Origin: Stemphylium vesicarium
Taxonomy: Eukaryota > Ascomycota > Dothideomycetes > Pleosporales > Pleosporaceae
Assembly (NCBI GenBank): GCA_004380135.1
Contig: QXCR01000009.1
Coordinates: 248,001 to 312,000, forward strand
Reading direction: 5' to 3'
Length of the DNA: 64,000 nucleotides
The notes below the pieces were generated by a model. That model did not search any database. It was not told where the DNA came from and saw nothing but the letters and a program-made list of their open reading frames with translations. A program made the translations under genes and the position numbers. Numbering within the stretch: the stretch's first letter is position 1; each line of letters starts with the position of its first letter. Below are positions 23,561 through 34,387 of the stretch, one piece after another.

Positions 23561-24529
23561 TTACCTCCTACCAATCTGCAAATCCAATGCCTTGGCCAAC
23601 ATATACAGCATCTCCAACCTCACACACACGACCCCCTTCTCCTTCCCCATCCTCACCGGATTCCCCACAATCGCCTCAACCTCAATCCTGCGGCCCTCCT
23701 GAACATCCTGCAGCATACTAGGCTCTATCCCCGCATTCTTCGGGATCCTCGCCAGCGCCCTGCCCAGCTGAACATCGACCTGGTCGCGCGAAATCTCATG
23801 GCCATACGCAGCCGCAACATCGCGAATTTCCAGCATAACAGCCCTCAGCACCTCTGTAGCTTCATCCGAAGCCGTCAACACTTCCGTGTCCTTGCTGAGG
23901 GTAAGAGCGCAAATCGGGTTCCAAGACGCGTTGACGAGGAGCTTGAACCAGCGTTTCGGCTGGATGTCGTCGTAGAACCCTGCGGTTCCACCAGCAGACG
24001 TTACAAGCTGTGTGAAAGACTCGGCGGACGCGCTGGATGCAGAAGGTGGATAAGCGCCGATCTGAAGCTGCTCTACTTCGCCGTGCGTGATGACGCCAGC
24101 GGGGCGTTGTGTCGCAGGCAGATACACAACAGCGCTGATGATGGGGTTCTTTGGATGCGCCCGGGAATATTCCTCTTCGATGCCCACGCCGTTCTGTATC
24201 AGGACTATTGCCGTGTGGCCGGATGTCACAGCGGGTGCGATCAACTTGGGTACCGTACCCGGGATAGCCTTGCTGCACACGATGATGTAATCGTACGGTT
24301 TGGGCGACTGTGCTGCGGCCTCCTCGCAGGTTCGCGCCACATCTGGCTTGAAGTGAATGTCCTGGCCGAAGATGGACGAGTTGATGGTGAAACCGTCCCT
24401 TTTGACGACGTCGTAGTTGGAGCGACACACCGCGGTTGTGCAGGCGACTTTGCTGAGGAGGTAGAGGTATATCGTCCCCACGCTACCAGCGCCGAACAGA
24501 AGGATTCTGGGTCGCTCGGTAGATGACAT
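23561..24529 (-). CDS. 2-dehydropantoate 2-reductase (ketopantoate reductase family)
   Basis: A single exon of 322 residues from an ATG at 24529. The N-terminal Rossmann fold starts with ILLFGAGSVGTIYLYLL (G-x-G-x-x-G) and is followed by VCSKA and LIQNGVG, as in PanE/ApbA proteins. The C-terminal helical domain has the conserved NASWNPICAL (Asn and substrate-binding region) and MLQDVQEGRRIEVEAIVGNP. The enzyme reduces ketopantoate to pantoate with NADPH on the route to coenzyme A. Fungi carry several paralogues, some acting on other 2-keto acids, so the exact substrate is uncertain. The length is normal and no targeting signal is seen. Confidence 0.92.
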   Translation of the reverse strand: MSSTERPRILLFGAGSVGTIYLYLLSKVACTTAVCRSNYDVVKRDGFTINSSIFGQDIHFKPDVARTCEEAAAQSPKPYDYIIVCSKAIPGTVPKLIAPAVTSGHTAIVLIQNGVGIEEEYSRAHPKNPIISAVVYLPATQRPAGVITHGEVEQLQIGAYPPSASSASAESFTQLVTSAGGTAGFYDDIQPKRWFKLLVNASWNPICALTLSKDTEVLTASDEATEVLRAVMLEIRDVAAAYGHEISRDQVDVQLGRALARIPKNAGIEPSMLQDVQEGRRIEVEAIVGNPVRMGKEKGVVCVRLEMLYMLAKALDLQIGRR

Positions 24530-25392
24530 GATAGGAGGCTTTTTTCCTTTTCACAATAAGCAGACGGGGTACAGGCTCCTCCCCAGTGGTCGCAACTGAA
24601 GATGCTCAAAACCTTATCGCCATGGAATATCCCCGCGTCCCACACGTCGTTACCGAACAAATAGCCGCTGCTCTTCCCTCCCAGGGTTAGCAAACCATCA
24701 GTAAGCCAGCCTACTGCGGCCATCAATACTTGAACCCCATGCTCCGTCTCAAAAGGATCATCAAGACTCGATACTCAGCAGTATTATTTTTGCTCTACCG
24801 CCATGCTCGCCCCAGCATCCACGCACGCAAAAAAACTTAGCCCCCCAAATCACACAACCTCCCGCAAAGGCCACCCACGAACCCCTGCACAGAAAAGTCC
24901 CCAATCTAACCCGCCAACACTCAACTAAACCTACAAAAGCACAACCAAGCTCTCAGCCGCACTACCCCACCCGCGCAAACGGTTGGTGGCTCGCAGTCGC
25001 AATCTCCTAGGCCGAGGCTTGATTCGCGGAACCAATACTCTTACCCATGCAGCAGACCCTGCATGCAAGGCCGGGAAAAAGACGTGGTCAATGCCCCGTC
25101 CAAGCTACGATGAAAGCGTCTTCCCCCAAGAGTCTAGGCAGAGATAGCACGACCCCCCGCCCGCCCCCAAGGTCGCACGCAATGATTAGTGGTAGTGCTG
25201 CTGGCTGCTGGTGCTCAGTGGGCACGCAGCCGTTCAGCTGAAGACTTTATAACAGCGGGCGGGCCGAACCGATCTTGTTCGTTCGTATTCTGGAGGTTCT
25301 TAGTTTTGCGCCTCCTTTTCTCCCCCCAGCTCTTTCTCTCTCCGGCTACACGCGTAGAGTTTCCTTAGCAACTTTTTTTTGTTCGTTTCGAA
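24530..25392. other. Divergent intergenic region
   Basis: Separates the reductase and the membrane-protein gene, which point away from each other. There are C-rich and A-rich tracts near 24780-24960; no gene seen. Confidence 0.45.
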
Positions 25393-26116
25393 ATGTGGCG
25401 CTTCTTTCCTGTGGCTCTTTATGCTGCTGCGGGGGTGCTGGCGGCGAGTCAGATTGCGCTCTTCACGGACACGAATTGTCAGGACTCGTTGCGCGGGCTC
25501 GAGGGCCCGAATGGATATCCTAATGGCACTTGTACGGATTTGCGGCGCAATGGGCCGTATGGTAGTTTTCAGGTCGTTGGGTTGGATCCGGGCTGCACAG
25601 GTGCGCGATAGCCGTTGATCGTGTATGCTGAGGCGCTGGTACTGACGTCGAGGCCATACAGTTACCATCTACATGAACGATACTACCGTCGACATCTGCT
25701 CGGGCTACCAGGAAGAGATTCAACCCATCGATTGCTACAACTCCACCTTCGTCTACTACAGTATCGACTTTTGCGACGTCGGCGGCGTCGGCGAATCGCC
25801 GTCTTCGGTGCCCACATCATCTCCAGCCTCGTCGGGTCTTTCCACGGGTGCAATTGCCGGGGCTGCGGTTGGTGGGGTTGTCGGTTTGGGTATCATACTT
25901 GGCTTGGTTGCGTTTTTCGTCTTAAGAAGGCGGAAACAGGCACGAAACAATTCAGCGGTCAGTGACAATGTGGGCGCGGTGCCCATTGAGATACAGGGAA
26001 AGAATTTACATGAAATGGGGCCTGGTGCAGTTGCCTACAAAAGAGAAGCGGTCGAAGTGGAGCATCCCCCTGTCGAGCTTGAAGGTGTGGAGATGAGGCG
26101 TGACGATCGGAAATAA
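25393..26116 (+). CDS. Single-pass type I membrane protein with Cys-rich ectodomain
   Basis: Two exons, 25393-25600 and 25662-26116, give 220 residues. A signal peptide (MWRFFPVALYAAAGVLAAS) precedes an ectodomain of about 110 residues with seven Cys (for example FTDTNCQ, GTCTDLR, DPGCTG, DICSGYQ, IDCYN, DFCDVGG) and N-glycosylation sites. A Ser-rich hinge, a Gly-rich transmembrane helix (GAIAGAAVGGVVGLGIILGL) and RRRK follow. The cytoplasmic tail contains EMGP and PVELEG, echoing the tails of the two proteins at 6611-8228. Extracytoplasmic Cys pairs suggest a folded surface domain. The family is common in filamentous fungi but has no assigned function that I can name. Confidence 0.8.
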
Positions 26117-26254
26117 TAATCCCAAGACTAGGAGATTCCAATAAAGCCATCTACTGCATTCATTGCGTAGGATTTCAGAATTGTGCTTCGATGACTTCAG
26201 ATTGAACAGTCCTTCGCCCCGTTCACTCGTCCCACGTACCAGGCAGTGTCTTTG

Positions 26255-27717
26255 TCACTCAGATCGACTAGAGCCAGAGCTCGACAAGTCCTCTAATCGA
26301 TCCTCCCCGAGTACCCAGTCGCCGTATCTGAAGACAAGATCCCCGATTAAATAGTCGTATGCCCTGCCATACACTGCCATGTACGGGTACAGTTTCCCAT
26401 CACCATCCTCGATATCCTCGTCGATGAGGACGGTTCCAAGGTGACCGCGCATAGCACCTAGGGCATTTTCAATATCTCCACGGCTCTCCAGACTCACATA
26501 CGAAGGTTCTGGACGAGTAGGACCCCATTAAGTCATCGTTGAATATGGGTATGCGGTCGGCGCAAGCAGCATGGTCAGCCAGAGTTCGCCAAGGCTAGGC
26601 ATTGTCTCGATGACTCCTAACAGCTCATCCCACGTTCCTCCCTGCAAACCGACAGATTCGATCAACATGCTTTTAAACGATGATGCATGTAGGCGCAGAA
26701 AGGCCATCCATTCGCCGTGCCCGATCATGACTTCAGTGGTATTGAGATGGCGTAAATTGGGGAAGAAAAAATTGAAGCAGACCCTTTCGACAGCCTCAAG
26801 AAACCGTGATTCTGACCTAATTCAAGCTTCGTAATACCAGTCGCCAAACTGAAGAGTTGTGTGAGCCATTCGGGGTCCATATTGTTGACTGTAGAAACAT
26901 AGCGAACTCGATGGGAGAAATATATTCTCCAGGCCTCTGAATCAAGGTCGAAATAGTTGAATGTAGCGTTCGTTTCACATGAATTCCAAAATTCGAGGTG
27001 TAGGTCGATCTTGTCATGCGCTTGCGCTGTGTATAGGGCTTGCAATGCCAAGTCATAAACTCAGTTGAAGCCGTTGTCGTCGCCTCTATCCCAGGCTTTT
27101 TTGGCGGGCGATTGTCCATCAAACAAACACTTTCGTCCACAGCTAATGCCAATCTCACCCCTCTCAACATCTACATCTTCATCCGGTTCAGTGTGATAGA
27201 AGCCGCGACCATTGATCGCGACGATGCGTAGGTTCTCGAGTTCTTTGACCACCGTCGACAGAATCAGAGCGTCCATACCAGACTGCTCAACACTCGTTTG
27301 CAGATCCTTATGCGTACGCTCGTTCTGCAAAGGAGCTATCGCATAACCGATGCGTTCCCCACTGACAATGACCTTTCTAACATACTTCCCCAACCCACGA
27401 TGTTTGCAAATCTCAAACAGCGTCGTCAAGATCACCGGATGCAGGATGATAACCAGGTGACCGAAGAAGTGCAGTCCAAATGCATTCATCGAGTGCGCAT
27501 TCAAAACTCGGCACGCGCGACATAAGTTGATGAGATCGCCGCCTTCGAGCTTGCGGGCGATGTTGTCCACGATCTCCGCTGGAAGTCCAAGGATGTGGAA
27601 GGGCGGCTGGGGTGTGTCGACGATGGCTGCTTTCTTCTTGGAGTGAGTCAGTATTGTGGTGGCGGTGCGGTGGTGGTGTTGGTGCTGGAGCGTAGGGGAA
27701 TGAGTGAGGTAAGGCAA
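26255..27717 (-). pseudogene. F-box protein gene, decayed
   Basis: The N-terminal part contains an F-box-like block (ILGLPAEIVDNIARKLEGGD followed by LINLCRACRVLN); known F-box proteins recruit targets to SCF ubiquitin ligases. The remainder resembles the variable substrate-binding region of fungal F-box proteins. Breaks: TGA at 27061-27063 (frame continues VYDLALQALYTA), a one-base shift near 26810, where the sense moves to the frame reading NLRHLNTTEVMIGHGEW, and TAA at 26528-26530 (frame continues WGPTRPEPSYVSLES). No in-frame ATG starts the first block; it opens only with a TTG at 27717. Reading sense persists to 26255, so the decay is recent. No intron model that I tried removes the breaks. 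Confidence 0.75.
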
Positions 27718-28039
27718 GGTGATAGGCGGTGTGAGAAGAAGCGAGTGTTTACGGTTGGGGGACGTTCATGCCTGTTTGTCTACACAGTGGACGCATGACG
27801 CTAGAGAAATGACTGCGAGAGAGGTAGGCGCGACTCAACGATGACGACAACTGCTCATTCGTAGCGGGATTGCCCGAAAGTTACAAAATATAGTAGTTTT
27901 CTACGAATCAAGTGCATAATGAAGAAACAACGTTTATCACATACCGCTTGCTTGCCAACCGCAAAAAAACGCCTAGAATGCTATCGTGTCGTATGCCCAT
28001 ACCCACCCACGCCTTTGTATTAATATCATCTCTTACTCA
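27718..28039. other. Intergenic
   Basis: Short stretch between the F-box relic and the 3' end of the sorting nexin gene; nothing recognised. Confidence 0.5.
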
Positions 28040-31000
28040 TCACTGCGTCACAGCTCTCAGACCCTGCAAAACTAACCCAAACATCACGCCTCGCGCGACC
28101 CTGCGTTCCTGCAAACAATCAAACACCTTGCCCAAGGCCTCGCCACTAGCTGCTTGGCCCATGACACTGGTCAGCGCCTGCGGCATACCCCGCTCGACAA
28201 GTAATCTTCTCGCCTTGATTCTCAACTTCTCCTTCTCGTCATCTGGCATCTCTTTTGGCCAGCTCTTGAGTTCCTCCTCGGTAGGCAGCCCGTTCTCGCG
28301 TATCTTACGGATGTGGTAGGCTAGGCCGGCGTCAGACGTGTTTTCATCGAGGACGGTGGTCTGTAATAGGGAGGTTATGGAGGATAATTGAGGGTTTCCA
28401 GGGCGCAGGAGGAAGGTCTTGGCTGCGTTGAGCAGTGTGCGACGGAGGGTCCAGGCTGAGGATAGTGTGTAGAGCTCGTTTATGACCGCGAAAAAGAGTT
28501 CGATCAGAACGGTGGTTTCGGGCTCGGAAAGAGCTGTGTGTGTGGGTGCAGTACGGGGTTTGGATGCGGACTTTGTGGATTTTGCAGGCGAGGATGTGGT
28601 GAGCGAAGTGGCTGAGGTACGGCGGGGGAGAGATGGACCGCTGTCAATGGATGTCCGGGATGGCTTTTGGGAATGCGTTGGTTCGGTGGGTTGACGTGAC
28701 GTGTTGTAGTCGTCTGCTATCTCTGACGGCATTGGGGGAAGGTTGAGAATTTGATCGCCGCCCATCATAGGGCTGAGATCTTCAATCTTGCCATGTGTGC
28801 TTGGTGCGCGGCTATTGCTTCGTGACCCATATCTCGAGGATCTTCCAGAACGTTTGCCATCACCGTCGGGGTTGTAAGATGGCCTTCGCTCCATTGGAGC
28901 TTCCCTTCCGGGTTGCTGATCAATGACAGGCGAGTTTGGATCGCGTACTGAGTCCATCGATGTACGCTTCGTTGCTAGAGACAGAGTGCTCTCAGACCGG
29001 ATATGAGTGGGTAGTTCGGAGACTGTCGATTCTGCCCTACTCTGCCGTGTCTGAATAGGCGCTGTGGATGTAGAGGTGCGACTGGGAGTGGGGCTTCCAG
29101 AGGTGGTGGCGCTATTGACAGCGTTTGTGACTGAGTCACGGTTCTTCCTCCCTCCTAGTGGCGCCGCCACGCTTCCTAGGACACCACTAACTCCACCAAA
29201 GAGGGCCTTGCCGCCACCAGCGACTTCCTTGGGCGCCTTTGTCAGTACCCCCAACATACCTTTACCTACAGTATCGAAGGTCTGACCGGCCCAGTTCATT
29301 CCAGGGAAGCCACTACCTGGGGACTTTCCAGAGCCCAGTTCCTTGTCCAAGAAGCGCTTCATACCCTCACTTTCAGCAAGCGGTTGATACTGCACAGCGT
29401 CATTGAGGTAACGTTCGAGCTCTCCACGCAAAGAGGCCTTGGTGTGGCCTTTCCAAGCCGGCAATGTAGGATGTATTTCGTTGAAACCGGCAGTTCCTGT
29501 GATGGCCGCTATGCGACGGATGACCTCGTGCAGAGTCTCGAATTCGGTGTACTTACGTGCTGTCATCCATCCAGTGTGGTGGTTTGACCTCGGCTCGATC
29601 TGAATCAGATACTCGGCGGTTGGCTTGCTCTTGATGTTGCCCTTTTCTCCAGGCATGCTGTCATCAAAGATGGACATGGTGCTGTTGTGCAGGGTCAGTG
29701 GCGGGGGCCTCTCAGCAGGTGGCGGGTTGTTCATCAGTGCTGTAGGCGTTGGCGGCAGCACGAGCTGGTCGAAACTTGTGAAGGCTTTCTTTGCCTTTTC
29801 TGCCTTGGCCGATTCAGCGGAAGGCTTTGGTGGAGGTGATGATGCGACTCCTGGTGATGTATTTGAAAGACCCGAGATGCCCAAGTCTGCCGGTTCGTTG
29901 TCGGTATGCGCGTCGCTTCCTGAAGACGAGGGAGTGACAATGCCTTGAGTGGTGCTCTCGGACTGATCATCATTCAGCGTCGAAGTGGATGCACTTTGTC
30001 TGTGCTGTTCCTTGAGACGTTTTGCGTCTTCCTCGGCAATCATCTGGCTCAAGAGCTGTGCCTCGCGCATGGCGTCATCCATGGCTTCCTGAGCCTTGCT
30101 CATGACGCGCTTGTGCTCCTTCTTCTCGGCTATAGACGCGGTGTCCGGTCCGTCTGAATCCTTGTCCACATTCTTCTGGACGTTTCGCAGATGCCCGGAT
30201 GAGCCTTCAACGCCTGCATCGATGGCATTCAGAAGCTCAGGCTCACCTGCTTCCAAGAGATAGACGATTAGTCCATTAATCCACTCGGGCTTGGAGCAGC
30301 TCACGACCACCATTTCCAAGATGAGCTTTGCCAGTATTTGGTGCAGGAAGATGCGCGCTGGCATGCAATTGTATGTCTTTGGGTCCAGGTAGTTTTGCAG
30401 TATATCCTCGGCGGCTACGCTGAACTGCTTCATTTGGTAATCTGGGTCCAAGATGTTCGCGAGCGTGCTATCTCGCTTCATCTTGAGATATATGTCGACT
30501 GCTTCGGTGGGGGCATCGCCGGGTGAGTTTTGTATGGCGGCTGCGATCTCTTGTAGCAATATGATCATGAACGATGAGGAGCGCGTCACAAAGTCAACCA
30601 AGTTGTCGGCGGGTCGCTTGCGGGAGAGATGTGAAGATACGGAGAGCACAAAAGCGGTGAGGGTTTGGCGGCACGAGTTGGGGAACGTCTCTTCGGTAGG
30701 CAGTACGGGAGAGTACCACCACCTGCGGTGTATTAGAAAAGTATCTAGGGACTGCACGGAGGACATACTTGACATAGTCACGAATGACTGCATCCGTCAG
30801 CTCCGTCAGCGCAGCCGCCGTCTCTGGCTTGAAGTCGGAGTAATCGAGCTTCTTGCCCGAGTACAGCTGCACATTGATGTCGTAGCTGCCATCTTGCTCG
30901 TCCTTGTCGTGCGTCCTCGAGCCCCGCCAGTCAAGTACTCGCTGCGCAATGTCGGCGCTCAGCTCCCGTCTCCTGGCTTCTGCGCTCTTCCCTGGCGCAC

Positions 31001-31343
31001 CCAGGCTGTCCCCGTGATGCCCCTCCCAGGTCGCGTGCAGGACGACGCCGCCTACAACGCCTATAAGAACCAGCCCGACGCGCCCCAGTATGAGATAGGT
31101 GCCTGCGCCGAGTCCAGCGAGGCAGGCTCCGAGCGTCTCATTGCTCGCCGTCGCTAGGAAATGTAGTGTGCGGTCTGTGAGAGCCTTCAAGTCCAAGGGG
31201 GCTGCGTACGCCTCGTTGGCCTTCGTGTCTGGCACTGTCGTTGGAGCACCTGGGGTTACGGCGGCGCTATTGGGGTGCGAGTCATGGTGCTTCTCGATCG
31301 CGGAGTTGGACGGGCTCGGGGGTGCTTCAACGGCGTCGCTCAT
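28040..31343 (-). CDS. PXA/PX/nexin-C sorting nexin (Mdm1/SNX13-25-like)
   Basis: Two exons, 30769-31343 and 28040-30722, give 1085 residues. Order: acidic Ser/Pro-rich start; a membrane hairpin (about 70-105, GAGTYLILGRVGLVLIGVVGG); a PXA domain (about 160-345, including WWYSPVLP and ILQEIAA-type helices); a charged linker; a PX domain (about 560-680, WMTARKYTEFETLHEVIRRI and LPAWKGHTKASLRGELERYL); a long Ser/Pro-rich low-complexity stretch; and a nexin C-terminal domain (about 910-1080, ETTVLIELFFAVINELYTLS). Known relatives tether the ER to vacuoles or lipid droplets and bind phosphoinositides through PX. I see no RGS domain between PXA and PX, as is usual in fungal forms. It is intact and shares a promoter with the divergent thioesterase gene. 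Confidence 0.9.
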
Positions 31344-31629
31344 GGTGGTTGGATGTTCGCAAACATCGGGCTTCGTTGTACTAAGAAGTGTCCTGGCCTG
31401 CTGTAGAGCATGGTCCAGTGTGACAGACTGGATTATGTGGCGTCCCCTTAGCCTGACCGTGGCCTGGCCGTTTCACAGCTGCCGCTTGTTGATCGCGAAG
31501 GCCGCGAAAAAGTAACGCCGAGCCCGGCCGAAGCGTTCAATTGGCATCCTAGACGTTACACCTCGCAAACTACCCCCCACCACTAGCCAGTCTCACCCAC
31601 CCTTTCCGCCCCGTTCCGTTGTGTAAACC
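31344..31629. promoter_or_regulatory. Bidirectional promoter between sorting nexin and thioesterase
   Basis: The 286 bp lies between two ATGs pointing away from each other, so both promoters must be within it or overlap neighbouring coding sequence. I could not name a specific binding site. Confidence 0.6.
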
Positions 31630-32088
31630 ATGTCGAGCGACGTTCCCAACGACCCGGAGACCCTCGCTCACGTCGAGAAGTTCTGGGAAGGCCGCAAGCC
31701 GAGCAGCCCCATTTATCAGTTCCTGCTCGACGACATTAAGCTGACTTACGCGTCCAAGGGCGTCGTGCGCGCACAGCTGCCCTTGACCAAGAACCACGTC
31801 AATACCCATGGCAGCATCCATGGCTCCGTCTCTGCAACTCTGATAGACTGGGTAGGCGGCATTGCAATTGCTGCCTGGGACAATCGCACAAAGACTGGTG
31901 TATCCACCGACATCCACATCTCATACCAGAGCGGAGCAAAGGATGGCGAAACCATAGAGATCGAGGGCAGGGCAGGCAAGGTGGGCGGAACCCTAGCATT
32001 CACGACGGCCACCATTTGGAAGCTTGTCGATGGCAAGCCCGGCCCCATAGTAGCCACGGGCAGCCACACCAAGTTTGTCAAGATATGA
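31630..32088 (+). CDS. Hotdog-fold acyl-CoA thioesterase (PaaI/THEM2-like)
   Basis: A single exon of 152 residues. The central block NTHGSIHGSVSATLIDWVGG matches the HGG/HG-x-x-x-x-x-D region of the PaaI/THEM2 group, whose Asp or Glu on the long helix takes part in catalysis. The later strand STDIHISYQSGAKDGETIEI and the GGTLAFTTATIW strand complete the fold. Known relatives hydrolyse medium- to long-chain or aromatic acyl-CoA, often at mitochondria. No targeting peptide is obvious. Length and layout are normal, and it works as an oligomer in known families. Pairing with a lipid-contact sorting nexin on one promoter hints at lipid metabolism, by inference only. Confidence 0.9.
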   Translation: MSSDVPNDPETLAHVEKFWEGRKPSSPIYQFLLDDIKLTYASKGVVRAQLPLTKNHVNTHGSIHGSVSATLIDWVGGIAIAAWDNRTKTGVSTDIHISYQSGAKDGETIEIEGRAGKVGGTLAFTTATIWKLVDGKPGPIVATGSHTKFVKI

Positions 32089-32896
32089 ACCTGGCCACAC
32101 TTCATCGTAGACACGCCATCTTCTTTGAGGTCTCGTCCAGCTCTTCATGGATGATCGAACTCCACTCGGATCGCGAAGATTAAATCGACCCTCTCGCTAC
32201 CATTCCGTGCTTAGCCTTTAAGCGACGACAGTATGGGCGTGCGGGATGGTCCAACATATTGCACACAGCACGAATGCTACAAGTATCTAAACACTCTCCA
32301 TCCTTTTTTTGGTTGTGCATATATCCTTGTTTCATGTGGTGTCTTTTCTTGAAACCCTCTGCTCACATACCTCGCACCGATCCCAACTGACATCCTGGCG
32401 CGCCTGGAAACTTGGTCTATGCGATGCCAGAAAGGGGAGCTGACCGCTACATCGCATTCTCGAGAGCAAACCACCATTCCCCGGCATACCCATCGTCCCG
32501 CGCAGCAAGTATCCGACACGCGTCCTTCATTGGCGCCACACGTCACCAGCCACATCCGGCACATGCTAGCCAATCACAACGCGCACAAGCCACACTTTCT
32601 TCACGCCAAGCCTTCTTGTCCTCTGCAGCGCCCCACGGACTATACGGTGTTGGCTGGAAGAAAGACTCGGGACCGTCAATTTCGATGACAATAATTTGAT
32701 GACCGGAATGGAGTGCCGGTCGTATGCCAGAATTGGTATGAGTTCATGCGCCATTGGCAACTGTGTACCCAGGCAGGGCCCAGTGACTTGCAACGAGAGA
32801 CATTGGCTGTTCGCTATAAGGCGATGGTCTCCCCGTCGCGAGACAATCACCCAAAGCCAACTACATGATCGTGTTTAAGCCCTCAATCTTCAACCC
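32089..32896. other. Intergenic
   Basis: 3' flanks of two converging genes plus about 600 bp without a supportable gene. Confidence 0.5.
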
Positions 32897-34259
32897 TTAA
32901 AACGTCGCAGCCTTCTTATTAACGCCACCCTTAGGTACCAGATCTGAATCCACAAGGGGTTCGATCTCCCCACCTACGGCATAAATCCCAACTCTCCCAT
33001 CGTATCCAGGCCTAAGCTTAAAGACTTGATATCCAGCCCATGTCTTCCGTCGACTAGCAGCCCAGAAACTCAGCCCACATAACAAACATGCTATCCCAAA
33101 TATCGAAGACGGGCTATGTGGCAGAATCCTCACTTTCCACATTTTAGCCCAAGACACCACCCCGCAAAACATCATGACGGCGAGCAGGACCTGTAGACCA
33201 ATCTTCGCACCATGGTGTTGTACAAGCCGGTCTTCGCGTTGTGACATGGTTGCGGGGAAGCTTTGCGACGCTGGGTTTGGGGATTCTAAAGTGCGCATTT
33301 TGCGCAACATGACAAGCGCCATGTAACGACCGTACATCTTACTAACCGACTCTGTCAGCCTTGGTATATTTTCCTCACCAGCGAGTCCATGTGCTGGTAC
33401 ACTGTCCTTACCATGAACTATGGCTGCGAAAAAGCTCCCAAGTCGATCTGACATGTCGTCCCTGAACGTCGCGTTGGAGGAGAGAACGCCAAACGTGCTT
33501 CCCAGCGGCGCGACGCCGGGAAATTGATAGGTTCCGCCCACGCGGCGCTGGGAGGCTTCATCAATGACAGGCGGATTTGAAGGGTCGATTATCAGCTGAG
33601 GAAGTAGAAACGATAATTCAGCATCGAGTTCGTACAGTATCTGGGTGCAGGCGAGGATTGTAGCGTTTGCGTCGGGAGATGTAAAGTTGTGCGGTGGGGA
33701 CGATGAGAAAGAGCCGTTTCCCTTTGGTATCGAATCGCTAGCAGGAAAGGATCCGAACATCATGGCGAGAGAGGGGCAGGATGAGTTATCCGGATTCTCA
33801 AAGGGATGGTCGGCGTCTGGATACGTGACTGTTGCGGATTCGCCGAGCGAGTCGAAAAAGAGTTGTTGAACTTTGCCATAGTATGAGGCCAGAGAGCGAC
33901 GTATGGAAAAGCGAAGGGGTAATTTGTTTCCAGGTCTCCTGGAACATGTATCAGTCACAAAACTGTAGACCACTGTAGACCCGCCGTAAGGTCCAGGGCT
34001 TATACTAACTATATTGTCGCCTGGTTTCGTTGCTGCACATTCGAGTGCGGCTCGTCGCACTGGTATAGTTAAGTTAGGGTGAGCTTATCTTAGTCAGCAC
34101 TACCGACTGGATGAGCGGGTAGCACCACTATGGGGATCGCCAGGTCATCATATGACCATTGTGGCTCAGAGAGATTCCTCCATGTAATGAACTGAAGAGC
34201 TTGGCCAGCAGATCCGTCGCCCTCAGCGATAGGCCATGTGAGATTCCAGTTGTCGTAAC

Positions 34260-34387
34260 CAGACTTGTCAACAATCAAGCCGATCAAGCCGATCTAACCG
34301 AATTTAGTAAGGTCTTAACCTATGTGAGCTAGTGAGTTACTATATTAGGTTAGCCCGGCTTGGTCGGCTTGATTGTTGACAAGTCTG
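34260..34387. mobile_element. hAT-type MITE inserted in DUF3433 gene
   Basis: A 128-bp element with near-perfect terminal inverted repeats starting CAGACTTGTCAACAATCAAG on both ends (about 40 bp per arm, few mismatches). It is flanked by the identical 8-bp duplication GTCGTAAC at 34252-34259 and 34388-34395. It has no coding capacity. Eight-bp duplications and CAG termini fit the hAT superfamily. It interrupts the gene exactly between TVQRYD and NWNLTW. Confidence 0.88.

Noticed and set aside
23798..24526. 242-residue plus-strand open frame
   Set aside because: Antisense shadow of the ketopantoate reductase gene.
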